Notes: a model not told the origin generated them from the letters alone. A stretch of DNA of 64,000 bases from Pseudomonas pohangensis (GCF_900105995.1 NZ_LT629785.1:3348001-3412000); one strand, 5' to 3'. Shown: positions 41,203-49,797, counted from the stretch's first letter. A program made the numbers and translations.

Positions 41203-42570
41203 TTACGCCTGCAGATCTTTCAGAGTCAGATCCAGACACAGGCGCGCCTTGGTCACCAGCTCGTCGATCTCGGCTTTGCTGATCACCAGCGGCGGGGCGA
41301 TGATCATGGTGTCGCCGACCGCACGCATCACCAGCCCGTTGTTGAAGCAGTGACCACGGCACAGCATGCCGACGCCCTTGCCTTCGTAACGGGCGCGGGT
41401 TTTCTTGTCGCGCACCAGTTCGATGGCGCCGAGCATGCCAACCCCGCGCACTTCGCCAACCAGCGGGTGATCGAGCAGTTCACGCAAACGCTGCTGCAGA
41501 TAGGGACCGGTTTCCTCACGCACCTGTTCGACGATCTTCTCTTCGCGCAGGATGCGGATATTTTCCAGCGCCACGGCGGCTGCCACCGGATGCCCGGAAT
41601 AAGTGAAGCCATGGTTGAAGTCACCTGCCGCCTTGAGCACCTCGGTCACCTTGTCGCTGACAATCAGCCCGCCCATCGGGATGTAACCGGAGGTCAGGCC
41701 CTTGGCGATGGTCATCAGGTCCGGCTTGAGGCCGTAGTAGTCGCTGCCGAACCACTCACCGGTACGACCAAAACCGCAGATCACTTCATCGGCAACAAAC
41801 AGGATGTCGTATTTGGCGAGGATCTCGCGGATTTTCGGCCAGTAGGTTTCCGGCGGCACTATCACCCCGCCGGCGCCCTGGATCGGCTCGGCGATAAAGG
41901 CCGCGACGTTCTCCTCGCCGACCTCGAGAATCTTCTTTTCCAGCTGCTCGGCGGCCCATACGCCGAATTCATCCGCGCTCATGTCGCCACCCTCGCCGAA
42001 CCAGTAGGGCTGCGGGATATGCACGATGCCCGGCACCACCCCGCCCTGCTCGTGCATGTAGCTCATGCCGCCAAGGCTGGAGCCGGCCACGGTGGAGCCG
42101 TGATAGCCGTTGATGCGGCTGATGATGATCTGCTTCTGTGGCTGTCCCCTGGAGGCCCAGTAATGGCGGACCATGCGCAGCATGGTGTCATTGCCTTCGG
42201 AACCGGAGCCGGTGAAGAACACGTGGTTCATGCCTTCGGGGGCGATTGCGGCGATGGCCTTGGCCAGCTCCAGCACCGGCGGATGGGCAGTCATGAAGAA
42301 GGTGTTGTAGAACGGCAGCTCTTTCATCTGCTTGCTGGCAGCATCGGCCAGCTCTTCGCGGCCGTAGCCGATCGCGGCACACCAGAGGCCGGCCATGCCG
42401 TCGAGAATCTTGTTGCCTTCGCTGTCCCAGACGTAGACACCCTGGCCCTTGACGATAATGCGCGGGCCAACGTCAATGACTTGCTGGAAGTCGCTGAACG
42501 GCGCCAGGTGGTGGTCGCGGCTCATGGCCTGCCAGGCGAGGGTTTGCGGATTCTTCGGGGTGGTAGTCAT
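41203..42570 (-). CDS. spuC: Class III polyamine-pyruvate aminotransferase (SpuC-like)
   Basis: A 455-residue PLP enzyme strikingly like P. aeruginosa SpuC, which moves the amino group of putrescine, cadaverine or their gamma-glutamyl forms to pyruvate. Residues typical of the class are GSGSEGNDT (119-129 region), the aspartate motif LFVADEVICGFGRTG, and the PLP lysine K290 in TIAKGLTSGYIPMGG. GGAG lies 5 nt before the ATG; a longer frame adds seven residues. It follows the glutamine-synthetase-like gene by 48 nt, an arrangement found in polyamine catabolism operons. Substrate is inferred. Confidence 0.85.
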   Translation of the reverse strand: MTTTPKNPQTLAWQAMSRDHHLAPFSDFQQVIDVGPRIIVKGQGVYVWDSEGNKILDGMAGLWCAAIGYGREELADAASKQMKELPFYNTFFMTAHPPVLELAKAIAAIAPEGMNHVFFTGSGSEGNDTMLRMVRHYWASRGQPQKQIIISRINGYHGSTVAGSSLGGMSYMHEQGGVVPGIVHIPQPYWFGEGGDMSADEFGVWAAEQLEKKILEVGEENVAAFIAEPIQGAGGVIVPPETYWPKIREILAKYDILFVADEVICGFGRTGEWFGSDYYGLKPDLMTIAKGLTSGYIPMGGLIVSDKVTEVLKAAGDFNHGFTYSGHPVAAAVALENIRILREEKIVEQVREETGPYLQQRLRELLDHPLVGEVRGVGMLGAIELVRDKKTRARYEGKGVGMLCRGHCFNNGLVMRAVGDTMIIAPPLVISKAEIDELVTKARLCLDLTLKDLQA

Positions 42571-42618
42571 GTCGTCTCCAGAGTGCGGCAAGGCAACGGC
42601 ACACAGGCCGCTGCGGGA

Positions 42619-44010
42619 TTAACTGCGATCCAGCAGATGCTTCAAGGCGAAGTCAGGATCAGCTTCCTGCTCGTCCAGTTCATGGCGTTTGATCAGCGTA
42701 TACAGCTCGACAAAAGGTGCGCCGAAGGTTTCCAGCATGATCGGGCAGCGCTCCCACTCGTCCAGTGCCTGTGCCAGATTCAGCGGCAAGGCACCGGCGG
42801 CAGACACCGCCGGCCGGTCACTGGTCTCCGGGCCGGGTTCGAGGCGTTGCTGCATGCCACTGAGGCCGGCACCGATCATCAGCGCCAGACTCAGGTAGGG
42901 ATTGGCATCGCCACCCGGCAGGCGGTGTTCCAGCCGGCGGTTGGCCGGATCGGAGTGCGGAATGCGGAAAGCCACAGTGCGGTTGTCGTAACCCCACTCG
43001 GCGCTGGCCGGCGCTGCGTCCGGGCGCTGCAGGCGCACATAGGAATGCACATAAGGGGCAAGGATGGCGATCGACGCCCGTGCTGAAGCCTGCCAGCCAC
43101 CGACGAAATGCCGCAAGCGCGGATGCGCCGAGCCGTCGCTGTCGGTAAACGGATTATTACCCCCGACATCGCTCAGGCTGATATGCCAGTGCATGCCGGT
43201 GCCGGGCTCCTGCAGATAGGGCTTGGCCATGAAGGTCGCCCGGCAACCATGGCGGCGCGCCAGCTCACGGGCCAGACGCTTGAAGCGGAACACCGCATCG
43301 GCTTGCGCCAGCGGTTCGCCGGGGCCGAAATTGACTTCATATTGACCGGTTGCCGCTTCGTGGCCATAGCCGGTAATCGGAATGCCCTGTACCTCGCAGG
43401 CATCCCACAGGTCATCGAAAAACGGCGCAAAGCTTGCGGCGGTTTCCGCAGAGGAGACGTCATGGGAGCTTTCCACATGCGGCACTCTGGCGGACATGCC
43501 ATGCGCCACTTGCAGGCTGCCATCGGCGTTGCGCTGCTCGTGCACCAGAAAGAACTCCAGCTCCGGCGCCACGCGGGCACGGTAGCCGGCAGCCGCCAGT
43601 CGATTGAGCATCTGCTTGAGCAGCTGGCGTGGCGCCAGTTCGGCGACATTCACCTGCCGCTGACCATCGGCTGCGGTGAAGCGCGCTTCGATATCACACA
43701 GGATGCTGGCGGTTGGCACCTTCGCCAGCGGATCACGCACCAGCGTGCTCCAGTCCGGGCGCAGTGCCATGTCCGGAAAGGTCTGCGGAAAGATTCGGTC
43801 GAACACTGCCTCTGGCTCACCGCCGGTAACTGTCAGACCAAGCAACAGCGAGGGCATTTTCGCCCCCGCAGTTTCGAGGAAACTGGCGGTGCCGAGGATC
43901 TTGCCGCGCGCCACGCTGGTCAGGTCGGCAAACACCAGCTCGACCCGGCGAATGCCGTTGGCCTCAAGCCAGGCCAGTGCCTCGTCGGCGGTGGACAAAT
44001 GGGGATGCAT
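42619..44010 (-). CDS. Glutamine-synthetase family enzyme, probable gamma-glutamylpolyamine synthetase
   Basis: A 463-residue protein of the GS superfamily, type-III-like, related to PuuA/SpuB/SpuI. The metal ligands and catalytic segments are visible: RVAPELEFFLV, GHEAATGQYEVNFGPGEPLAQAD, PGTGMHWHISL and the arginine loop RIPHSDPANRRLEHRLPGGDANPY. There is no C-terminal adenylylation site, arguing against a nitrogen-assimilation GS. Paired with the SpuC-like aminotransferase, it likely glutamylates putrescine, cadaverine or another amine. The ATG at 44010 (MHPHLST) is used; a TTG 15 nt upstream is possible. Confidence 0.78.
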   Translation of the reverse strand: MHPHLSTADEALAWLEANGIRRVELVFADLTSVARGKILGTASFLETAGAKMPSLLLGLTVTGGEPEAVFDRIFPQTFPDMALRPDWSTLVRDPLAKVPTASILCDIEARFTAADGQRQVNVAELAPRQLLKQMLNRLAAAGYRARVAPELEFFLVHEQRNADGSLQVAHGMSARVPHVESSHDVSSAETAASFAPFFDDLWDACEVQGIPITGYGHEAATGQYEVNFGPGEPLAQADAVFRFKRLARELARRHGCRATFMAKPYLQEPGTGMHWHISLSDVGGNNPFTDSDGSAHPRLRHFVGGWQASARASIAILAPYVHSYVRLQRPDAAPASAEWGYDNRTVAFRIPHSDPANRRLEHRLPGGDANPYLSLALMIGAGLSGMQQRLEPGPETSDRPAVSAAGALPLNLAQALDEWERCPIMLETFGAPFVELYTLIKRHELDEQEADPDFALKHLLDRS

Positions 44011-44027
44011 GCAACCGGACCTCAAGG

Positions 44028-44088
44028 CGTAGGGTGGGCTTCAGGCCACCAGGCAGTCTTTGCAACAACGGTGGGCTGCAGCCCACCC
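44028..44088. repeat. Dispersed GGTGGGC/GCCCACC repeat, copy 2
   Basis: CGTAGGGTGGGCTTCAG at the left, and the perfect palindrome GGTGGGCTGCAGCCCACC at 44070-44087. It aligns in the opposite orientation with the unit at 41134-41197 and lies between the glutamine-synthetase-like gene and gcdH. The pair thus flanks the spuC-GS gene pair. Confidence 0.75.
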
Positions 44089-44112
44089 TTAAAATCTATC
44101 GGTAAGGGTTAC

Positions 44113-45294
44113 TCAGAAAAACGCCTGCAGACCGGTCTGGGCACGACCCAGAATCAGCGCATGCACATCATGGGTGCCTTCGTAGGTGTTGACCACCTCC
44201 AGATTGACCAGATGCCGGGCCACGCCAAATTCGTCGCTGATGCCATTGCCGCCCAGCATGTCGCGGGCCATACGGGCAATGTCCAGCGCCTTGCCGCAGC
44301 TGTTGCGCTTCATCATCGAGGTGATTTCCACTGCCGCGGTGCCTTCGTCTTTCATCCGCCCCAGACGCAGACAGCCTTGCAGAGCCAGGGTGATGTCGGT
44401 CTGCATATCCGCCAGCTTCTTCTGGATCAGCTGGGTTTGCGCCAGCGGGCGGCCGAACTGCTTGCGATCCAGGGTGTACTGCCGCGCCGTGTGCCAGCAG
44501 GCTTCAGCGGCACCCAGGGCGCCCCAGCTGATGCCGTAACGCGCCGAATTCAGGCAGGTAAACGGACCTTTCAGGCCGCGCACATCGGGGAAAGCGTTTT
44601 CTTCCGGGCAAAACACGTTGTCCATGACGATCTCGCCGGTCAGCGAGGCGCGCAGGCCAACCTTGCCCTTGATCGCCGGTGCACTCAGACCTTCCCAACC
44701 CTTTTCCAGCACGAAGCCGCGGATTTCGCCGGCATCGTCCTTGGCCCAGACCACGAACACGTCGGCAAACGGGCTGTTGGTAATCCACATCTTGGCGCCG
44801 CTCAGGCGATAGCCGCCATCGACCTTTTTCGCCCGCGTCACCATCGAACCGGGGTCGGACCCGTGGTCCGGCTCGGTCAAGCCGAAACAGCCGATGAACT
44901 CACCCGAAGCCAGTTTCGGCAGGTATTTCTGTTTGGTCGCTTCAGAGCCGAATTCGTTGATCGGCACCATCACCAGCGAAGTCTGCACGCTCATCATCGA
45001 GCGATAGCCGGAGTCGATACGCTCGACTTCGCGGGCAATCAGGCCGTAACTGACATAGTTCAGGCCACTGCCGCCGTACTGCTCGGGGATGATCGCGCCG
45101 AGCAATCCGGTAGCACCCATTTCGCGGAAAATCGCCGGATCGGTGTACTCGTTGCGGAATGCTTCGAGTACCCGTGGGGCCAGCTTGTCGGCGGCAAACT
45201 GGCGGGCGCTGTCGCGAATCATGCGCTCTTCGTCAGTCAGCTGCTGATCGAGCAACAGTGGATCTTCCCAGTGGAAACTTACCTTGCCGGCCAT
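44113..45294 (-). CDS. gcdH: Glutaryl-CoA dehydrogenase
   Basis: A 393-residue FAD acyl-CoA dehydrogenase that oxidises and decarboxylates glutaryl-CoA to crotonyl-CoA. It starts MAGKVSFHWEDPLLLDQQLT as other GcdH proteins do. The FAD segment CFGLTEPDHGSDPGSM, catalytic glutamate E372 in NTYEGTHDVHALILGRA, and the R/Y pocket are conserved. GAGGAAT precedes the ATG. It is divergently transcribed from the LysR regulator, with a strong palindrome between; this is the lysine/glutarate degradation locus. Confidence 0.92.
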   Translation of the reverse strand: MAGKVSFHWEDPLLLDQQLTDEERMIRDSARQFAADKLAPRVLEAFRNEYTDPAIFREMGATGLLGAIIPEQYGGSGLNYVSYGLIAREVERIDSGYRSMMSVQTSLVMVPINEFGSEATKQKYLPKLASGEFIGCFGLTEPDHGSDPGSMVTRAKKVDGGYRLSGAKMWITNSPFADVFVVWAKDDAGEIRGFVLEKGWEGLSAPAIKGKVGLRASLTGEIVMDNVFCPEENAFPDVRGLKGPFTCLNSARYGISWGALGAAEACWHTARQYTLDRKQFGRPLAQTQLIQKKLADMQTDITLALQGCLRLGRMKDEGTAAVEITSMMKRNSCGKALDIARMARDMLGGNGISDEFGVARHLVNLEVVNTYEGTHDVHALILGRAQTGLQAFF

Positions 45295-45412
45295 GATGGA
45301 TTCCTCAAACAGTGATTTCGCAACAGTCATCGAACCGGGTCTAACCAGCACAGCTGGCGTCCCGGCAATTAGCGTGGATTAACTCTAGTCAGGCGCAGGC
45401 GGTAGGGCAAAC

Positions 45413-45444
45413 GAGAAATTTGCACGCTGTTGTGCTAATTTCTC
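45413..45444. promoter_or_regulatory. Palindromic LysR-type operator between gcdH and gcdR
   Basis: Two 13-nt arms (GAGAAATTTGCAC and GTGCTAATTTCTC) separated by 6 nt pair at 12 of 13 positions. It lies in the divergent gcdH-gcdR gap, 118 nt from the gcdH start and 68 nt from the gcdR start, and fits the T-N11-A dyad recognised by LysR regulators. Binding by GcdR is inferred. Confidence 0.75.
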
Positions 45445-45512
45445 ACTCCGAAGAGTGTTTTAACTTAATTTTTTGCGCACGCCTGTGCCGCATGCGCATA
45501 ACTGGATTCAGT

Positions 45513-46418
45513 ATGCGTCGCAAAATTCCCAGCACGGCTGCACTGGTCAGCTTTGAAGCCGCCGCCCGTCACGAGAGTTTCACCAAGGCCGCCGAGGAGC
45601 TGGCGCTGACCCAGAGCGCCATCTGCCGGCAGATTGCCGGGCTGGAAAGCTTTCTCGGCATCCAGCTGTTTCGCCGCACACGCCGCGGCGTCAAGCTCAC
45701 CGAAGCCGGCCTGGCCTATGCGCGGCGCGTCGCCGCCCAGCTGGATGCGGTCGAGCGCGATACCCTGGCGGTGATGAGCCAGCAGGGCGCGCAAAATATC
45801 GAGCTGGCGGTGGTGCCGTCCTTCGGCACCCAGTGGCTGCTGCCGCGGCTGGCCGAATTCCAGCGCCTGCAACCGCAGATCACCGTCAACCTGTCCAGCC
45901 GCACCCGGCCGTTTCTGTTTGCCGATACCAGCTTCGATGCAGCAATCCATTTTGGCGACGGCGAATGGTCGGGCACCGAAGCGCATTTTCTGATGCCGGA
46001 AAACTCCTTGCCGGTGTGCAGCCCGCTGCTGCTGGGTGCCCGGCAGACTCTTTCTGCTGCGGAAATAGCTCGTCTGCCGCTGTTGCAGCAAAGCACCCGG
46101 CCCTATGCCTGGCGCCAGTGGTTCAACAAGCAGGGCCTGAATATGCCACAGGATCTCAACGGCCCGCGCTACGAGCTGTTTTCCATGCTCGCGCAAGCCG
46201 CCAGTCACGCTATGGGCGTGGCGCTGATTCCGCCTTTCCTGATCGAACGTGAACTGAGCGATGGCCGCCTGAAAATCGCCAGCCCGCATACGGTGCCGAC
46301 CGACAAGGGTTACTACCTGATCATCCCCGAACGCACCGTTGAATCCGCCGCGCTGCGCTGCTTTCGTGACTGGTTGCGTCAGGCAGCCCATGCCTACCAA
46401 CTGGAAAACCACCCCTAG
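45513..46418 (+). CDS. gcdR: LysR-family regulator GcdR
   Basis: A 301-residue LysR-type transcription factor. The N-terminal helix-turn-helix is AARHESFTKAAEELALTQSAICRQIAGLE, and the C-terminal part is a periplasmic-binding-like effector domain (about 90-300). It diverges from gcdH, so it should sense glutarate or glutaryl-CoA and activate that gene. The ATG at 45513 (MRRKIPSTAALVSFE) gives the usual LysR length; upstream frames run through the operator. Confidence 0.88.
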   Translation: MRRKIPSTAALVSFEAAARHESFTKAAEELALTQSAICRQIAGLESFLGIQLFRRTRRGVKLTEAGLAYARRVAAQLDAVERDTLAVMSQQGAQNIELAVVPSFGTQWLLPRLAEFQRLQPQITVNLSSRTRPFLFADTSFDAAIHFGDGEWSGTEAHFLMPENSLPVCSPLLLGARQTLSAAEIARLPLLQQSTRPYAWRQWFNKQGLNMPQDLNGPRYELFSMLAQAASHAMGVALIPPFLIERELSDGRLKIASPHTVPTDKGYYLIIPERTVESAALRCFRDWLRQAAHAYQLENHP

Positions 46419-46682
46419 CCTGCGCGCTCAACGGACTGTCTTCATGCAGCAGGCTCACCGGCAAACTACAGTCCGGTAAATCGGCGCCAAGCCAGCCATG
46501 GCTAGCGTTGCGCAGGATTTAACTGCCCAGCTGGTCTACAGTTCCGGAAACAACAAATTCGACCGACGGCAACTTTGCCGGATAGTCAGCTTTGCCGCTT
46601 CAGGCCATATATTTACAGGGCCGGACCAGTAATTGCGCACCCTGCAGACAGCATGCCTGAGCCGCATAGGGCTATAACTTTT

Positions 46683-46710
46683 GGTTATGCAATTTTTAAA
46701 TTCCATAACC
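46683..46710. promoter_or_regulatory. AT-rich palindromic operator upstream of pntAA
   Basis: GGTTATG, C, AATTT, TT, AAATT, C, CATAACC: arms of 13 nt that pair at 12 positions around a TT centre. A further ATAAC half-site at 46674-46678 forms a second dyad with GTTAT at 46684-46688. The block lies about 150 nt before the pntAA GTG start. The binding protein is unknown. Confidence 0.65.
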
Positions 46711-46748
46711 CTTGCGCTGTGCATTCCGGATCAGCAAAATGCCGCGCC

Positions 46749-46769
46749 CCCGGGCCCGGCAAGCCCGGG
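46749..46769 (+). promoter_or_regulatory. GC-rich hairpin in the probable pntAA leader
   Basis: CCCGGGC pairs with GCCCGGG across a 7-nt loop, about 90 nt before the pntAA start. No uridine tract follows, so it is not an intrinsic terminator; it could be a leader structure. Confidence 0.35.
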
Positions 46770-46858
46770 TCACGCGGTGCTATGTGCTGATCAGCCACCC
46801 GGATTGCCAACGTAGCGATCCGGCCAACCCTAGAAAGATCACACGCAGGAGACTTGCT

Positions 46859-47980
46859 GTGCACATCGGTGTCCCTCTCGAAACCCATGCTGGTGAAACC
46901 CGGGTAGCTGCTACTCCGGAAACCCTGAAAAAACTGATTGCCCATGGCCATCAGATCACCGTCCAGAGTGGTGCCGGCATTCAGGCCAGCCTGCCGGATC
47001 ATGTCTTTGAAGTGGCGGGTGCGGACATCGGTGATGCCGCCACGGCCCTGGGTGCCGACCTGATACTGAAAGTACTGGCGCCCAACGATGCCGAACTGGC
47101 GCTGATGAAGCCCGGCGCGGTACTGGTGGGTATGCTCAACCCGTTCGACAACGCGACCATCGCCAAAATGGCCGAACGCGGCATTACCGCCTTCGCCCTC
47201 GAAGCCGCACCGCGCACCTCGCGCGCGCAGAGTCTCGACGTGCTGTCGTCGCAAGCCAACATCGCCGGCTACAAGGCAGTGCTGCTCGGCGCGCACCATT
47301 ACCCGCGTTTCATGCCGATGCTGATGACCGCTGCCGGTACGGTCAAGGCCGCCCGCGTACTTATACTGGGTGCCGGCGTGGCGGGTTTGCAGGCCATCGC
47401 CACGGCCAAGCGGCTGGGCGCGGTGATTGAAGCCTCCGACGTACGCCCGGCGGTGAAGGAACAGATCGAGTCGCTCGGCGCCAAGTTCGTCGATGTGCCG
47501 CTGGAAACCGACGAAGAACGCGAGTGCGCCGAAGGTGTCGGTGGTTACGCGCGGCCGATGCCGGCTTCGTGGATGCAGCGTCAGGCCGGCGCCGTGCACG
47601 AACGCGCCAAACTGGCCGATATCGTCATCACCACCGCGTTGATTCCCGGCCGCAAGGCGCCGACCCTGCTGCACGCCGCCACCGTCGAAGAAATGAAACC
47701 CGGCTCGGTAATCATCGACATCGCGGCGTCCCAGGGTGGCAACTGCCCGCTGACCGAAGTGGATCAGGTGGTGGTCAAGCATGGCGTGACCATTGTCGGC
47801 CACAGCAATCTGGCGACCCTGGTGCCGGCGGACGCTTCCGCCCTGTATGCGCGCAACCTGCTGGATTTCCTCAAGCTGGTCATCGACAAGGACGGCCACC
47901 TGCACCTCAACCTCGAAGACGACATCGTCGCCGCGTGCCTGATGTGCCGCGACGGCCAGGTCGTACGCAGCAACGGCTAA
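46859..47980 (+). CDS. pntAA: NAD(P) transhydrogenase alpha subunit, part 1 (PntAA)
   Basis: A 373-residue NAD(H)-binding subunit. It starts at GTG (GGAG 7 nt upstream) with HIGVPLETHAGETRVAATPET, matching the family, and has the Rossmann motif VLILGAGVAGLQAIATAKRLGA near residue 170 and the RPAVKEQIESLGAKF loop. With PntAB and PntB it forms the proton-translocating enzyme that uses the proton-motive force to make NADPH from NADH. The three-gene split is the Pseudomonas form. PntAB starts 29 nt downstream. Confidence 0.95.
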   Translation: MHIGVPLETHAGETRVAATPETLKKLIAHGHQITVQSGAGIQASLPDHVFEVAGADIGDAATALGADLILKVLAPNDAELALMKPGAVLVGMLNPFDNATIAKMAERGITAFALEAAPRTSRAQSLDVLSSQANIAGYKAVLLGAHHYPRFMPMLMTAAGTVKAARVLILGAGVAGLQAIATAKRLGAVIEASDVRPAVKEQIESLGAKFVDVPLETDEERECAEGVGGYARPMPASWMQRQAGAVHERAKLADIVITTALIPGRKAPTLLHAATVEEMKPGSVIIDIAASQGGNCPLTEVDQVVVKHGVTIVGHSNLATLVPADASALYARNLLDFLKLVIDKDGHLHLNLEDDIVAACLMCRDGQVVRSNG

Positions 47981-48009
47981 GCCCGAGGCTGAATCCAAGG
48001 AGTTAGAAA

Positions 48010-48330
48010 ATGGAAGACATGCTGATTTCCCACGGCGTCTACAACCTGATCATCTTCGTGCTGGCGATTTATATCGGCTACCACGTGGTGTGGAACGTCA
48101 CCCCCGCGCTGCACACCCCGCTGATGGCGGTAACCAACGCGATTTCCGCCATCGTCATCGTCGGCGCCATGCTGGCTGCCGCCCTGACCGTAACCCCCAT
48201 GGGCAAGCTGATGGGCACTCTGGCCGTGGCACTGGCGGCAGTGAATGTGTTCGGTGGTTTCCTGGTTACCCGGCGCATGCTGGAAATGTTCAAGAAGAAG
48301 GCCCCAAAAGCCAAGGCAGAGGGCAAATAA
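48010..48330 (+). CDS. pntAB: NAD(P) transhydrogenase alpha subunit, part 2 (PntAB)
   Basis: A 106-residue membrane subunit with three helices (about 11-31, 38-60, 67-87) and a lysine-rich C-terminus. It carries the part of the proton channel that is fused to the NAD domain in E. coli PntA. AAGGAG lies 7 nt before the ATG. The pntB start follows its stop after one base. Confidence 0.95.
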   Translation: MEDMLISHGVYNLIIFVLAIYIGYHVVWNVTPALHTPLMAVTNAISAIVIVGAMLAAALTVTPMGKLMGTLAVALAAVNVFGGFLVTRRMLEMFKKKAPKAKAEGK

Positions 48331-48331
48331 G

Positions 48332-49783
48332 ATGAGCATGAACCTGATTACCCTGCTCTATCTGATCGCTTCAGTCTGCTTCATTCAGGCACTGAAAGGC
48401 CTGTCGCACCCGACCTCGTCGCGCCAGGGCAACCTGTTCGGCATGCTCGGCATGGGTCTGGCCGTGGTCACCACGGTGTTCCTGGTGTTCAAGCTAGCGG
48501 CGCAACTCAACGAAGGCGGCAGTGCCGCTGCCGGTCTGGGTTATGTACTGTTCGGCCTGCTGGTCGGCGGCAGCGCCGGCGCGATCATGGCCAGACGCGT
48601 GGAAATGACCAAGATGCCCGAGCTGGTGGCCTTCATGCACAGCATGATCGGCCTGGCGGCGGTGTTTATTGCCATCGCCGCCGTGCTGGAACCGCAGTCG
48701 CTGGGCATCGTTGCCGCGCTGGGCGATCCGATCCCCAGCGGCAACCGCCTGGAGTTGTTCCTCGGCGCAGCCATTGGTGCGATCACCTTCTCCGGTTCGG
48801 TGATCGCCTTCGGCAAGCTCTCCGGCAAGTACAAGTTCCGCCTGTTCCAGGGCGCGCCGGTGCAGTTCAAGGGCCAGCACTGGGTCAACCTGGGCGTGGG
48901 CCTGGCAATCCTCGCGCTGGGTCTGCACTTCACTTTCAGCGGCAGCCTGAGCGCATTCCTGCTGCTGCTGGCACTGGCGTTCGTTATCGGCGTTCTGATC
49001 ATCATCCCGATCGGCGGCGCCGATATGCCGGTGGTGGTGTCGATGCTCAACAGCTACTCGGGCTGGGCGGCGGCCGGTATCGGCTTCTCGCTGAACAACT
49101 CGATGCTGATCATCGCCGGTTCCCTGGTCGGTTCCAGCGGCGCGATTCTCTCCTACATCATGTGCAAGGCGATGAACCGCTCGTTCTTCAACGTCATCCT
49201 CGGCGGCTTCGGTGGCACCAGCGAAGCTGCCGGCCCGGCCGGCGACAAGGAAGCCCGTCCGGTGAAGTCCGGCTCCAGTGATGATGCGGCCTTCCTGCTG
49301 ACCAACGCCGACACCGTGATCATCGTGCCGGGTTACGGCCTGGCCGTGGCCCGTGCGCAGCACGCGCTGATGGAGCTGGCCGAGAAACTGACCCACCGTG
49401 GCGTCACCGTCAAGTACGCCATCCACCCGGTGGCCGGCCGTATGCCCGGCCACATGAACGTACTGCTGGCCGAAGCCGAAGTGCCCTACGAGCAGGTGTT
49501 CGAGATGGAAGACATCAACTCCGAGTTCGGTCAGGCCGACGTGGTGCTGGTGCTCGGTGCCAACGACGTGGTCAACCCGGCGGCGAAGAACGATCCGAAG
49601 TCGCCGATCGCCGGCATGCCGATCCTCGAGGCCTACAAGGCCAAAACGGTGATCGTCAACAAGCGCTCGATGGCCAGCGGCTACGCCGGCCTGGACAACG
49701 AACTGTTTTATCTGGACAAGACCATGATGGTGTTTGGCGATGCCAAGAAAGTCATCGAGGATATGGTCAAGGCGGTCGAGTAA
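48332..49783 (+). CDS. pntB: NAD(P) transhydrogenase beta subunit (PntB)
   Basis: A 483-residue subunit with about nine membrane helices followed by the NADP(H)-binding domain (about 300-483). The C-terminal domain shows the GYGLAVARAQHAL loop, AIHPVAGRMPGHMNVLLAEA and the KRSMASGYAGLDN segment typical of PntB. ATG at 48332 begins MSMNLITLLYLIASVCFIQA as in Pseudomonas. The operon ends at a strong terminator shared with the convergent LPS cluster. Confidence 0.95.
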   Translation: MSMNLITLLYLIASVCFIQALKGLSHPTSSRQGNLFGMLGMGLAVVTTVFLVFKLAAQLNEGGSAAAGLGYVLFGLLVGGSAGAIMARRVEMTKMPELVAFMHSMIGLAAVFIAIAAVLEPQSLGIVAALGDPIPSGNRLELFLGAAIGAITFSGSVIAFGKLSGKYKFRLFQGAPVQFKGQHWVNLGVGLAILALGLHFTFSGSLSAFLLLLALAFVIGVLIIIPIGGADMPVVVSMLNSYSGWAAAGIGFSLNNSMLIIAGSLVGSSGAILSYIMCKAMNRSFFNVILGGFGGTSEAAGPAGDKEARPVKSGSSDDAAFLLTNADTVIIVPGYGLAVARAQHALMELAEKLTHRGVTVKYAIHPVAGRMPGHMNVLLAEAEVPYEQVFEMEDINSEFGQADVVLVLGANDVVNPAAKNDPKSPIAGMPILEAYKAKTVIVNKRSMASGYAGLDNELFYLDKTMMVFGDAKKVIEDMVKAVE

Positions 49784-49797
49784 TCGAACACGTTAGC

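Larger units (their letters stand above)
46419..46858. other. Intergenic region upstream of pntAA
   Basis: About 440 nt with no convincing gene on either strand; a 62-residue leftward frame at 46536-46724 lacks any signal. The right half carries the palindrome at 46683-46710 and a GC hairpin at 46749-46769, so this is mainly regulatory and leader sequence. Confidence 0.6.

Noticed and set aside
41350..43086. 578-residue plus-strand frame opposite the aminotransferase gene
   Set aside because: Antisense shadow of a gene with intact PLP motifs; no ribosome-binding site and no recognisable domain.
43108..45315. 735-residue open frame on the plus strand across the glutamine-synthetase-like gene and gcdH
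   Set aside because: It is antisense to two clear enzymes and its translation has no domain character; long open antisense frames are a by-product of high GC third positions.
46536..46724. 62-residue leftward frame upstream of pntAA
   Set aside because: Runs across the palindrome, has mixed composition and no start signal.
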